Shown here one piece after another: positions 1 to 8,011 of a DNA stretch of 64,000 bases. Where the stretch lies: positions 124,001-188,000 of the forward strand of contig JAXLRT010000009.1 in assembly GCA_046330955.1 (NCBI GenBank). Reading direction: 5' to 3'. The position numbers were made by a program, and so were the translations under genes. Position 1 is the first letter of the stretch; each line of letters begins with the position of its first letter. Below the pieces are notes generated by a model. It saw only the letters and a list, made by a program, of their open reading frames with translations. It made no database searches and had not been told where the DNA came from. The stretch is from JADJPO01 sp046330955. GTDB lineage: Bacteria; Actinomycetota; Actinomycetes; Actinomycetales; Kineosporiaceae.

Positions 1-2
1 AG

Positions 3-2210
3 ACCTACCGCACCCTCGAGGCCGCCACCGGTCAGGCCATCGGCTGGCACGAGGTCGGCGGGCTACGGGTGGCGTCGAGCCCGCAGCGGTGGGAGGAACT
101 GCAACGCGCGAGCACTCAGGGCAGGAGCTACGGATTCGACGTGCAGTTGGTCGGGCCGGACGAGGCGGCACGCCTGTTCCCGCTGCTGAACCCGGACGGC
201 GTCCACGGCGCGACCTGGACGCCGTCCGACGGGTACGTCGACCCGACCCTGCTGACCCAGGCGTTCATCGCCGGCGCCCGCGCGCGGGGCGTGCGCGTCG
301 TCCAGGACTGCCGGGTCGAGGCGATCGAGACCCGGGGACGCCGCGTGAGCGCGGTGGTGACCGAGCAGGGTCGCATCGAGTGTGACGTCGCGGTCAACGC
401 CACCGGGATGTGGGGCGCCGAGACGGCGCGACTGGCCGGGGTCAGCGTGGCGGTCAACGCCGTGGAGCACCAGTACGTGGTCACCGAGTCGAGCGCGGAC
501 ATCCCGGCGGGTCTGCCGACGTTTCGGGACCCGGACGCCCGGATCTACCTGAAGCCGGAACTCGGGGCGCTCGTCGTCGGCGGCTGGGAGCAGGGCACGA
601 AGGCCTGCTGGCGCACGGTGCCGCGGAACCTGGGGCCGGAGTTGTTCGCCCCGAACCCCGACCGGTTCGAGCCGCTGGCCGAGGCCGCGAGCCATCGGGT
701 GCCCGCGTTCGGTGACCTGGGGATTCGGACGTGGGTCAACGGCCCGATCCCGTTCTCGCCGGACGCCGAACCGTTGATGGGCCTGACCGAGGACCTGGAC
801 AACCTGTTCCACTGTTGCGGGTTCTCCGCCGGGATCGCGGCCGCGGGTGGTGCGGGGAGCGCGATGGCGAACTGGATCGTGGACGGCGACCCCGGGCTGG
901 ATCTGTGGCCGTTCGACGTGCGGCGGTTCGGGGTGCCGCAGACCGTGCCGGCGGTGCTCGAACGCTCGGCGGTGGAGTCCTACGGGCACTACTACGACAT
1001 CGCCTTCCCGAATCGCGCGAGCCTGCCACCGCGCGGGCAGCGGCGCAGTCCGCTGTTCGACACGTTGCGCCGGCGGGGTGCCGTGTTCGGCTCGTCGTTC
1101 GGCTACGAGCGGGCAAACTGGTTCTGTCCCGGGCAGATCGGCGTCGTCGAGGCGCCCACGTTCGGGCGCGGCGACGCCTGGGAACGGATCGCGGCCGAGC
1201 ACCGTGCGGTGCGCGAGGCGGTGGGCGTCATCGATCAGAGCTCGATGGCCAAGTTCATGATTCGCGGCCCGGGGGCGTTGGCGACGGTGCAGCGGTTGGC
1301 CGGAGCGCAGCTCGACGTGCCGGTCGGCAGGGTCGTCTACACCCAACTTGTCAACGCCGCGGGGGGCATCGAAGCGGATGTGACGATCACCCGGCTCGCC
1401 GAGGATCGGTTCTACCTGGTCACCGGCAGCAGGTTCGGACGCCACGACGTGACCTTCCTACGGCGGCACGCCCCGGACGACGGCAGCGTGCTCATCGACG
1501 ACGTCGGCAGCGCGTACGCAATCCTGAGTGTGTGTGGTCCGGCCTCGCGAGACGTGTTGCAGCAGTTGAGTTCCGACGACTTCGGCGCGGAGTCGTTCCG
1601 GTACATGACGGCGCGCGAGACGGACCTCGGCCACGCGCCGGTGCTCGCGTTGCGAGCCGGGTACGTGGGCGAGTTGGGTTGGGAACTGCACCTCCCGAGC
1701 GAGTACGTCCAGGATGCCTACGAGCAGGTCTTGGAAGCAGGTGAGGCGTACGGCATCCGGGACGTCGGGTACCGGGCCATCGAGTCGTTGCGGTTGGAGA
1801 AGCAGTACGTCGCGTGGGGTGTCGACGTCCGCTCGGATACGAACCCCTACGAGGCGGGGCTCGGGTTCGCGGTGCGGCCGGACAAGCCCGGGTTGCTCGC
1901 AGGGGAGGCACTCCGAGCGATCCGGGCCGCCGGGCCGAGACGGCGGTTGTGCTGGTTCAGCACGCAGGCGGAGCTGTTGCTGCACGGCGGGGAGATGTTG
2001 ATGCACCCGGCCAGCGGCACCCAGGTCGGTGTGGCCAGCGCCGGGTACGGGCACACGGTGGGGCTCGGGCTGTTCTCGGCCTACCTGCCGGTGGAGGTGG
2101 CCGACTCCGACGACGAGGAGTTAGAGGTCGAGATCATGACTCGACGGTTCCCGGCGGTGCGGAATCGTCGGTGCCTGCACGACCCGGACGGCGTGCGCGT
2201 GAAGGGCTGA
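3..2210 (+). CDS. FAD-dependent oxidoreductase with GcvT-like folate domain (dimethylglycine/sarcosine dehydrogenase type), 5' end outside window
   Basis: The reading frame is open from base 3, so the N-terminus with the dinucleotide-binding motif lies upstream of the window; 735 residues are visible. Visible residues 1-300 match the rest of a DAO-type FAD oxidoreductase, including GWHEVGGLRVA near the start and a Gly-rich FAD segment CCGFSAGIAAAGG near residue 270. About residues 350-620 read as a GCV_T aminomethyltransferase domain and 630-730 as its C-terminal barrel. Proteins of this architecture demethylate N-methylated glycines and pass the one-carbon unit to tetrahydrofolate in the cytoplasm. 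The exact substrate (dimethylglycine, sarcosine or another N-methyl amine) cannot be told from this fragment. Confidence 0.85.
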   Translation, partial: TYRTLEAATGQAIGWHEVGGLRVASSPQRWEELQRASTQGRSYGFDVQLVGPDEAARLFPLLNPDGVHGATWTPSDGYVDPTLLTQAFIAGARARGVRVVQDCRVEAIETRGRRVSAVVTEQGRIECDVAVNATGMWGAETARLAGVSVAVNAVEHQYVVTESSADIPAGLPTFRDPDARIYLKPELGALVVGGWEQGTKACWRTVPRNLGPELFAPNPDRFEPLAEAASHRVPAFGDLGIRTWVNGPIPFSPDAEPLMGLTEDLDNLFHCCGFSAGIAAAGGAGSAMANWIVDGDPGLDLWPFDVRRFGVPQTVPAVLERSAVESYGHYYDIAFPNRASLPPRGQRRSPLFDTLRRRGAVFGSSFGYERANWFCPGQIGVVEAPTFGRGDAWERIAAEHRAVREAVGVIDQSSMAKFMIRGPGALATVQRLAGAQLDVPVGRVVYTQLVNAAGGIEADVTITRLAEDRFYLVTGSRFGRHDVTFLRRHAPDDGSVLIDDVGSAYAILSVCGPASRDVLQQLSSDDFGAESFRYMTARETDLGHAPVLALRAGYVGELGWELHLPSEYVQDAYEQVLEAGEAYGIRDVGYRAIESLRLEKQYVAWGVDVRSDTNPYEAGLGFAVRPDKPGLLAGEALRAIRAAGPRRRLCWFSTQAELLLHGGEMLMHPASGTQVGVASAGYGHTVGLGLFSAYLPVEVADSDDEELEVEIMTRRFPAVRNRRCLHDPDGVRVKG

Positions 2211-2313
2211 CCTCGCCGGTGATCGCGGTGGCTCGTAGACTGGTGCTGTCGTCGCACTGCACGCTCCCAGCCTCTTGCCGGCGCGGGGTGCGACCTCGTG
2301 GGAAGGCAGTCTC

Positions 2314-2991
2314 GTGGACGCCACGGCACGCAGTCGAGACGGCAGCATCCATGTCACCGATGAACGGTTCAACACCGTCTCGCACCTGTTCGCCGCCTGT
2401 TTCGCGCTCGGTGGCGCCGGGCTGCTCATCGCGCAGGCGAGCGTCCAGGGCGATCCGTGGAAGATCGTCGGGCTGAGCGTCTACGGGCTGGCCCTGGTGA
2501 TGCTCTTCGTCTCCAGCACGATGCATCACGGCCTCGACCGCGGCCCGCGGCTGAACGAATTGCTGCGCACCCTCGACTACGACTCGGTGTTCCTGCTGAT
2601 CGCCGGGTCGATCACGCCGTTGGTGTTGGTGCTCTTCCGTACCGCCTACGGCTGGGCGGTGTTCGGCGCGGTGTGGGCGATCGCCGTCCTCGGCATCGTG
2701 GTGCGTTCGGTGCATCGGCGTCTGCCCAAGTACGTCACCAACACCCTCTACATCGCATTGGGCTGGCTGACCGTCCTGCTGATCGGAGCGGGCAGGCCGC
2801 TGCCCGTCGGCGCCCTGGTGCTGATGGCGTCCGGAGGGTTGGTCTACAGTGCCGGATTCGTGATCTTCGTGATCGAGCGGCCGAACCCCTGGCCGGGCAG
2901 ATTCGGGTTCCACGAGACCTGGCACGTGCTGGTGGCCGTGGCTGCCCTGTTGCACTACGTGTTGATGTACGTCTACGTCCTGCCGGCGTGA
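2314..2991 (+). CDS. hemolysin III / PAQR family membrane protein
   Basis: This 225-residue protein has about seven membrane segments. It shows the conserved PAQR polar positions: a first-helix HLFAACFALGG, SSTMHHG after helix 2, DYDSVFLLIAGSITP, and a final FHETWHVLVAVAALLHY with paired histidines that in this superfamily bind a metal within the membrane. I chose the GTG at 2314 because GGAAGG lies eight bases upstream; an in-frame ATG at 2275 would add 13 residues without a good ribosome site. The cellular role of bacterial members (TrhA/YqfA-like) is linked to membrane fluidity, and nothing here refines that. It appears monocistronic. Confidence 0.85.
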   Translation: MDATARSRDGSIHVTDERFNTVSHLFAACFALGGAGLLIAQASVQGDPWKIVGLSVYGLALVMLFVSSTMHHGLDRGPRLNELLRTLDYDSVFLLIAGSITPLVLVLFRTAYGWAVFGAVWAIAVLGIVVRSVHRRLPKYVTNTLYIALGWLTVLLIGAGRPLPVGALVLMASGGLVYSAGFVIFVIERPNPWPGRFGFHETWHVLVAVAALLHYVLMYVYVLPA

Positions 2992-3113
2992 CTCGACGGT
3001 CATCCTCGGACGCCGGCCGCCGAGCTGCTCGTGTCGGGGCCGGCCGGGCAGGGCGTCACGTCGGGCGGCCAGGTCCGCGTGCGCAGGCAGCATGTCGGTG
3101 ATCGGATGGAGTC

Positions 3114-3554
3114 GTGCGCTTCGACATCGAGACGAAGGCCTCACCCGAGCAGGTACGCCGCGCTCTGACGGACTTCTCCCCGGATCGGCTGCGCATCTGG
3201 AACCGCACGCTCGATCCCACGACGTACGAGGTGCGTGAACAGGGACCCACGTGGGCCGTCGCCCGCGAGAGCACCCCCCGGTCGCCATTCTGGGTGGTCG
3301 CTCGCTACGACTGGTCCGACCCCGCCGTTGTTCGCTGGACGGTCGTCGAGAGCAGTTACGGCGGAGGCGGCGATGGCTTCGCCCGCATCACGCCACGACC
3401 CGACGGAGGCAGCAGGTTGCACGCTGAATGGGTCAACACCCAGCCCCGCCGGCAGAAGGCGATGCTCCTCCTGATGCACCTCGTGCCCAACAGGGTGGTC
3501 GCGGGGATGTGGGTGTCCGCCTTGGACCGCTACGCCGTGAGTCAGAACGAGTGA
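3114..3554 (+). CDS. SRPBCC (START-like) family protein
   Basis: This 146-residue protein starts MRFDIETKASPEQVRRALTDFS. That is the usual opening of polyketide-cyclase/START-like proteins, where the first strand leads into helices that line a hydrophobic cavity. A late helix near residue 125 (LLLMHLVPNRVVAGMW) fits the long C-terminal helix of the fold. The start is a GTG; the length is typical. The ligand is unknown and there is no enzymatic neighbour that would suggest one. The next gene is a tRNA on the other strand. Confidence 0.65.
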   Translation: MRFDIETKASPEQVRRALTDFSPDRLRIWNRTLDPTTYEVREQGPTWAVARESTPRSPFWVVARYDWSDPAVVRWTVVESSYGGGGDGFARITPRPDGGSRLHAEWVNTQPRRQKAMLLLMHLVPNRVVAGMWVSALDRYAVSQNE

Positions 3555-3585
3555 CAGCAACGAGCGCCAGCGCTGACCTGCCCGG

Positions 3586-3661
3586 TGGTAGGCCTCCCGG
3601 GGCTCGAACCCGGAACCAATGGATTAAAAGTCCACTGCTCTGCCAGTTGAGCTAGAGGCCC
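3586..3661 (-). tRNA. tRNA-Lys (anticodon TTT) with encoded CCA
   Basis: Read on the minus strand, the sequence folds into a complete cloverleaf. The acceptor stem pairs GGGCCTC with GAGGCCT, the D stem is GCTC/GAGC, the anticodon loop CTTTTAA carries TTT, and the T arm is CCGGG-TTCGAGC-CCCGG. The discriminator base is A at 3589, followed by CCA at 3588-3586, so CCA is genome-encoded. This is the only tRNA in the window and no integrase or duplicated tRNA end lies beside it. Confidence 0.95.
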
Positions 3662-3662
3662 A

Positions 3663-3698
3663 GACGCTGCCGGCCCTGGCCGACCTGCCGGCAGCGTC
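3663..3698. other. perfect 12-bp hairpin abutting the tRNA-Lys 5' end
   Basis: GACGCTGCCGGC at 3663-3674 is exactly reverse-complemented at 3687-3698 with a 12-base loop. It lies immediately upstream of the tRNA on the tRNA strand, so it would be in the 5' leader of the precursor, or it may stop transcription arriving from the gene side. There is no T-tract on either strand. Confidence 0.5.
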
Positions 3699-3830
3699 CC
3701 CAGTATGGCGGACCGCGGCGCCGAGTGTGCCGTGAGCGGCCGTGAGCGTAGTGTGCCGCCGCGTCGTCCAAAATGTGAGATCCGGACGTCCCCGTGGGGA
3801 CGTCCCCGGCGCTCGTGGCAGGCTGGTCGG

Positions 3831-5180
3831 ATGCTGACCGGACGACGGACGCCGCGTCGCGAGCCGCGCCCGGCTCGGGCGCCGGTCACCGCGGCTGTCC
3901 TGACGACCGCGATCGCGTTCGCGGGGTGTTCGTCGTCCGAGGCGGGCAGTGCGGCGTCGGCTGCCCCGACCGCGACCGTCACCGGCACCACGACAACCAC
4001 GGTGGCCGCGGGGCGCGCGTCGTCGTCCGGGGCTGCGATCACCGCTCTCGGCACGCCCACCACACCCACGGCGACCTCGGCCACGCCCACCTCGCCCGGT
4101 GCGGCCCAGGCCCGGTGTACTGCGGCCGTGATGGCCACCCTGAGCCCGGCGGAGCGCGCCGGGCAGGTGCTCATGGTCGGCGTCCCCGCGGGCTCGGCCA
4201 CCAGCGTCACCAAGACCGTCACCGGCTACGCCGTCGGCGGCGTCTTCCTGCGGGGGCGCAGCACGATCAGCGCGTCCTCGCTGAGACAGCAACTCGCCGC
4301 ACTCCAGGCGGCCTCGCGTCGAACCACCGGGGTGGCGTTGCACATCGCCGTCGATCAGGAAGGTGGCAAGGTACAGACCCTGTCGGGCAAGGGATTCGTG
4401 GCGTTGCCCACCGCTCGCACCCAGGGCAGCTGGACCACCTCGGCCCTACGCGTCCGCATCACGGCTTCGTCCAAAGCCCTTCGTGCTGCAGGGATCACGG
4501 TCAATCTCGCGCCCGTGGCCGACACCGTGGCGGTGGCCGACATTCCCCGCAACCCACCGATCGGCAAGCCGGCTCGCGAGTACGGCCACACGCCGTCCGC
4601 CGTCGCGGCCGACGTGACCACCGTGGTCGCCGCCACCCGCGCCGCCGGCTTGGGCACGGCCGCCAAGCACTTCCCCGGCCTGGGACGGGTGAGGGCCAAC
4701 ACCGACTACTCGGCCTCGGCCGTCGACCCGGTCACCACCGCGAGCGATCCCAACCTGGCGCCGTTCGCCGCCGCGGTCGCCGCGGGGACCCCGATGGTGA
4801 TGATCTCGTCCGCGCGGTATCCGAAACTCGACGCCCAGCGGATCGCTGCGTTCAGCCCGGCGATCGCCACGACGCTGCTGCGCGACCGGCTGCACTTCAC
4901 CGGCGTGGCGATCTCGGACGACCTGGGCGCCGCCAAGGCCCTCGCCGCCGTGCCCGTGGGCACCCGCGCCGCCGCCTTCATCGGGGCCGGCGGTGACCTG
5001 GTGCTCACCGTGCGCGCCGATCAGGCCCCCGCCATGCGCAAGGCTCTGCTCGCGCAGGCAGCCCGCTCGCCGTCCTTCGCACGTCGCCTCGACCAAGCTG
5101 CCGGTCGCGTCATCGCCAGCAAGATCGCTGCTGGTCTGGTCAGCTGTACCCCCGCCCAACTCGCCGGCGCCACTCCCTGA
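3831..5180 (+). CDS. glycoside hydrolase family 3 N-terminal domain lipoprotein (NagZ-like, altered catalytic dyad)
   Basis: This 449-residue protein begins with a lipoprotein signal ending in AFAGC (Cys33), which decides the ATG at 3831. A Ser/Thr/Ala-rich linker follows. The catalytic barrel shows DQEGGKVQTL, NLAPVADT, KHFPGLG (Lys279 onward) and ISDDLGA with the expected nucleophile Asp363. In NagZ-type enzymes KHFPGHG is followed four residues later by a D-(S/T)-H acid/base dyad; here that position reads Asn290-Thr291-Asp292, so the histidine is missing. The family cleaves N-acetylglucosaminides of peptidoglycan and other beta-glucosides. Activity on muropeptides is therefore uncertain. 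Confidence 0.8.
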   Translation: MLTGRRTPRREPRPARAPVTAAVLTTAIAFAGCSSSEAGSAASAAPTATVTGTTTTTVAAGRASSSGAAITALGTPTTPTATSATPTSPGAAQARCTAAVMATLSPAERAGQVLMVGVPAGSATSVTKTVTGYAVGGVFLRGRSTISASSLRQQLAALQAASRRTTGVALHIAVDQEGGKVQTLSGKGFVALPTARTQGSWTTSALRVRITASSKALRAAGITVNLAPVADTVAVADIPRNPPIGKPAREYGHTPSAVAADVTTVVAATRAAGLGTAAKHFPGLGRVRANTDYSASAVDPVTTASDPNLAPFAAAVAAGTPMVMISSARYPKLDAQRIAAFSPAIATTLLRDRLHFTGVAISDDLGAAKALAAVPVGTRAAAFIGAGGDLVLTVRADQAPAMRKALLAQAARSPSFARRLDQAAGRVIASKIAAGLVSCTPAQLAGATP

Positions 5181-5210
5181 CCGCCGGCTCGAGCCGAGAG
5201 GCTGCCCGCG

Positions 5211-5501
5211 ATGACCTTCCACTCCCTCGCCGCCGTGCTGGGCTGGATCGGCACCGGCATGTTGCTGCTCGCCTACTGGCTGGTCTCGACCGAACGGGTC
5301 ACCGGCCACAGCCCCGTCTACCAATTGCTCAACATCGGCGGCTCGATCGGCCTCGGCCTGGCCGCCGTGGCTGGCGGCGTCTGGTCGTCGGTGGCCCTCA
5401 ACGCCATCTGGGGAGTGATCGGGGCCGTGGCCCTGGTGCAGGCGCTGCACCACCGAACCCCCCGCACTGCCCCCGCGTCGCCGCCGGACGATCTAGCCTG
5501 A
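5211..5501 (+). CDS. CBU_0592-type small membrane protein
   Basis: This 96-residue protein has three predicted membrane helices (about residues 5-23, 38-57 and 60-77) and the LLNIGGSIGL and ALNAIWGVIGA motifs typical of the CBU_0592 family. It starts 30 bases after the GH3-like gene, so the two may be co-transcribed. The function of the family is not known. Confidence 0.7.
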   Translation: MTFHSLAAVLGWIGTGMLLLAYWLVSTERVTGHSPVYQLLNIGGSIGLGLAAVAGGVWSSVALNAIWGVIGAVALVQALHHRTPRTAPASPPDDLA

Positions 5502-5506
5502 CGCTC

Positions 5507-6121
5507 GTGAGCACCTCTCCTGATTCCCAGCCCGCTGCCCCGGGCGTTCCCCAGGCCTTCGCCGGGCTCGACGTCGGCAAGCTCGACGACCTCGTGTCGA
5601 GCGTCTGGGACCACAAGGACGACGTCGCGGGCGCCGTCCGGTTCGTCCGGGACCACGGGGACGACCTGATCGCCCTGGCCGCCAAGCTGCCCGAGCTGCT
5701 CGCCTCGGCTGCCACCGCGCTCGGTGAGGCCGCCGCGGACACCCGCGCGACGGCGTCCTTCCTGACCGGCGGGTCCGGTGGCGGCTCCGGCGGCTCCGGC
5801 GGCGCCGAGTCGGGCGTCAAGGGGCTCGCCCAGCAGGCCGGACACGCCCTGGACGCCTGCCGCAGCGAGCTCAACGCGGCCCGCGGCATGCTGGAGAAGC
5901 TCGCCGAAGCGCTGCACGGCGTCCCGCTGATCGGGGCCGCGGCCACCACCCTGCAGGACGGCGCAGCGCACTTCGACGGGGTCGGCGACCAACTCGCCGT
6001 GGTCGCCGAGCAGCTGCGCTCGATCGGCTCGCTGGTCGACTCCGCGGGGGAGGGGTTGTCCCGCACCGCCGACAAGCTCGAATCCGGTGGCCGGGCACTG
6101 TCGCAATGTGCACCACAGTGA
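5507..6121 (+). CDS. Ala-rich hypothetical protein
   Basis: This 204-residue acidic protein starts at a GTG five bases after the preceding stop. It is rich in Ala, Leu and Asp, with long amphipathic helices (residues 18-85 and 105-195) separated by a GGSGGGSGGSGGAE linker near residue 88. There is no signal peptide or membrane segment. The helical repeats separated by a flexible linker suggest a coiled-coil or helical bundle. I recognise no family, and the short spacing suggests co-expression with the small membrane protein upstream. Confidence 0.6.
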   Translation: MSTSPDSQPAAPGVPQAFAGLDVGKLDDLVSSVWDHKDDVAGAVRFVRDHGDDLIALAAKLPELLASAATALGEAAADTRATASFLTGGSGGGSGGSGGAESGVKGLAQQAGHALDACRSELNAARGMLEKLAEALHGVPLIGAAATTLQDGAAHFDGVGDQLAVVAEQLRSIGSLVDSAGEGLSRTADKLESGGRALSQCAPQ

Positions 6122-6191
6122 GGCGATCGGCCCGACATCATGGGGAGTTGTTGCGGCGGGGCCGCTGAGCCAACGATGGTCGGAGTTTCTG

Positions 6192-6887
6192 GTGCGAAGA
6201 ACGACTCGGGCGTTGAGATCAACTCTGATCGGGTCTCTGCTGATCGGAGCACTCGTTTCACCTGGCGCATTGGCCGCGCCGTCCTCGGCCCTGGCGGCGG
6301 CGCCGACCACGGGCAGCGCTCAGGTCGTCAAGGTCGTGGATGGCGACTCGCTGGAGGTCCTGGTCGGCGGCCGACGCGAGAAGGTGCGATTGATCGGCCT
6401 CGATGCCCCGGAGCTCCACCCGGCGGAATGCCAGGCCGTGGCCGCGAGGACCTACCTCACGAAGCTGATCGCGGGCCGTCCGGTACGCCTCGATGCCGAT
6501 CGCAGCCAGAGTGATCGCGACAGGTACGGGCGTCTTCTCAGGCATGTCGTCCTGCCTGACGGAAAGGTGGCCGCCGCGCGAATGATCTCTGCGGGACTTG
6601 CCCGGGAATTCACCTACGCTGCGCCCTATCGTTTCCGGGCGGCTTTCGTGGCCGCCCAGCGTTCGGCTCTCGACAAGCGAATCGGGATCTGGAGTGCCTC
6701 CTGTTCCCGGCCACCCGCAGGCTGTCGAATCAAGGGCAACATCTCGGTGCACACCGGTGAACGCATTTACCATGTTCCCGGCCAGCGGTATTACGCCGCG
6801 ACACAGATCGACCTGCGCAAGGGCGAACGGTGGTTCTGCACCGAGGCGCAGGCGATCTATGCGGGGTGGCGCAAGTCCAAGGTCTGA
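6192..6887 (+). CDS. secreted thermonuclease (SNase-like) with C-terminal sunset domain
   Basis: This 231-residue protein has an N-terminal signal peptide ending around ALAA-APTTG. The staphylococcal-nuclease fold follows with its catalytic triad visible: Arg66 in VRLIGLDAPE, Glu74 at the end of the same motif, and Arg114 in DRYGRLL. These residues in the family activate water and neutralise the scissile phosphate in a calcium-dependent cleavage of DNA or RNA. After two cysteines (CSRPPAGC), residues 177-231 match a sunset domain (IKGNIS, GERIYHVPGQRYY, KGERWFC, AGWRKSK), a module often attached to secreted actinobacterial nucleases. The GTG at 6192 is chosen because CGGAG lies just upstream and the signal peptide starts there. 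Confidence 0.85.
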   Translation: MRRTTRALRSTLIGSLLIGALVSPGALAAPSSALAAAPTTGSAQVVKVVDGDSLEVLVGGRREKVRLIGLDAPELHPAECQAVAARTYLTKLIAGRPVRLDADRSQSDRDRYGRLLRHVVLPDGKVAAARMISAGLAREFTYAAPYRFRAAFVAAQRSALDKRIGIWSASCSRPPAGCRIKGNISVHTGERIYHVPGQRYYAATQIDLRKGERWFCTEAQAIYAGWRKSKV

Positions 6888-7012
6888 TCGCCGGTCCACG
6901 GTCTGATCCACATCGCACCACCCTGAGCGGCGTGCACGTGGCCCGAGGAACCTCGAACACCTGGTCGCGCCCTGTCGCAGTTCGCGTCCACCTGAGCCCT
7001 ATGGTGTGGGCC

Positions 7013-8008
7013 ATGAAGGCCCTCGAGCGCAAACTCCACTCCATCACGCACGGCACCTATACGCCGGACGACTTCATCATCGCCGACGCCAAGGACGCCG
7101 ATATGGCGTTCGGTGTCCAGGCTCCTGCCCCCGCCCCCGGTGACATCTCGGCCGAGGGCACCCGGCCGCGCTACCGCACCCGGGCTCAGTACCTCGAGCA
7201 CATGGCCGAGGAGGTGCGCGCCGGGGCCGTCGACATCATGTTGACCTCGGCCTCCAACGGCGAGCGGCTGGCCAACGACGCCCTGTTCAAAGGCAGCGAC
7301 GTCACTCTCGCCGTCCGGGGCAACGACTCCTCTGACATCTGGAACCCGCGCGGCGGCACCTACCCGACCCACCCCTCGCGCCCGTTCCGCACGGTGAGCC
7401 TCGAGCGGGTGCGCGAATACTGCAGCCTGGTGCTCTACTCGGTGACCTTCAACAACGATCTCGATCACGACCTGGCCACCCTCGAGGCCTACGCCGAATT
7501 CCGCGACGAGGCGCACAACGTCGGCATGCGGCACTTCCTCGAGGTGTTCAACCCGAACGCGCCGGTCGACCTCGCCCCGAACGACATCGGGCCGTTCGTC
7601 AACGACCAGATCATCCGGCTGCTGGCCGGGGTGACCCTGGCCGAGCGGCCGCTGTTCCTGAAGATCGTCTTCAACGGCACCGAGTCGTTGACCGAGCTCG
7701 TGCAGCACGACCCGACCCTCGTGGTCGGCATCCTCGGTGGGTCGGCGGGCACCACCCGTGACACCCTCGAGCTGCTGAGCCAGGGCGAGAAGGCCGGCGC
7801 CCGGGTCTCGTTGTTCGGCCGCAAGGTGCAGCGAGCCGAGTCCCAGCTCGATCTGCTCGCGGTGATGCGTTCGGTCGTGACCGGCAAGCTGACGCCCGAG
7901 CAGGGGGTGGCCAGCTATCACGACACGTTGCGCAGCAAGGGGATCCAGCCCGAGCGCAGCCTCGAGCAGGATCAGCACATCACCGAGTCCGTCCTGGCGA
8001 TCGGCTGA
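7013..8008 (+). CDS. aldolase-like TIM-barrel protein coupled to a PfkB kinase
   Basis: This 331-residue protein has alternating strands and helices of a (beta/alpha)8 barrel: VDIMLTSAS, DVTLAVRG, LVLYSVTFN, RHFLEVFNP, PLFLKIVFNG with Lys217 at the end of a strand, LVVGILGGSAGT, and ARVSLFGRKVQRAE. The layout, a lysine at a strand end plus a Gly-rich phosphate-type loop, resembles class I aldolases of the DeoC/LacD superfamily. I do not recognise a characterised orthologue. The next gene, three bases downstream, is a sugar kinase, so a kinase-then-aldolase route for a phosphorylated sugar or polyol is a reasonable inference. An in-frame ATG at 7001 is an alternative start. Confidence 0.6.
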   Translation: MKALERKLHSITHGTYTPDDFIIADAKDADMAFGVQAPAPAPGDISAEGTRPRYRTRAQYLEHMAEEVRAGAVDIMLTSASNGERLANDALFKGSDVTLAVRGNDSSDIWNPRGGTYPTHPSRPFRTVSLERVREYCSLVLYSVTFNNDLDHDLATLEAYAEFRDEAHNVGMRHFLEVFNPNAPVDLAPNDIGPFVNDQIIRLLAGVTLAERPLFLKIVFNGTESLTELVQHDPTLVVGILGGSAGTTRDTLELLSQGEKAGARVSLFGRKVQRAESQLDLLAVMRSVVTGKLTPEQGVASYHDTLRSKGIQPERSLEQDQHITESVLAIG

Positions 8009-8011
8009 GCC

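Noticed and set aside
3586..3661. tRNA-Lys as an integration site of a genomic island
   Set aside because: I found no integrase and no second copy of the tRNA 3' end nearby, and gene content on both sides looks chromosomal.
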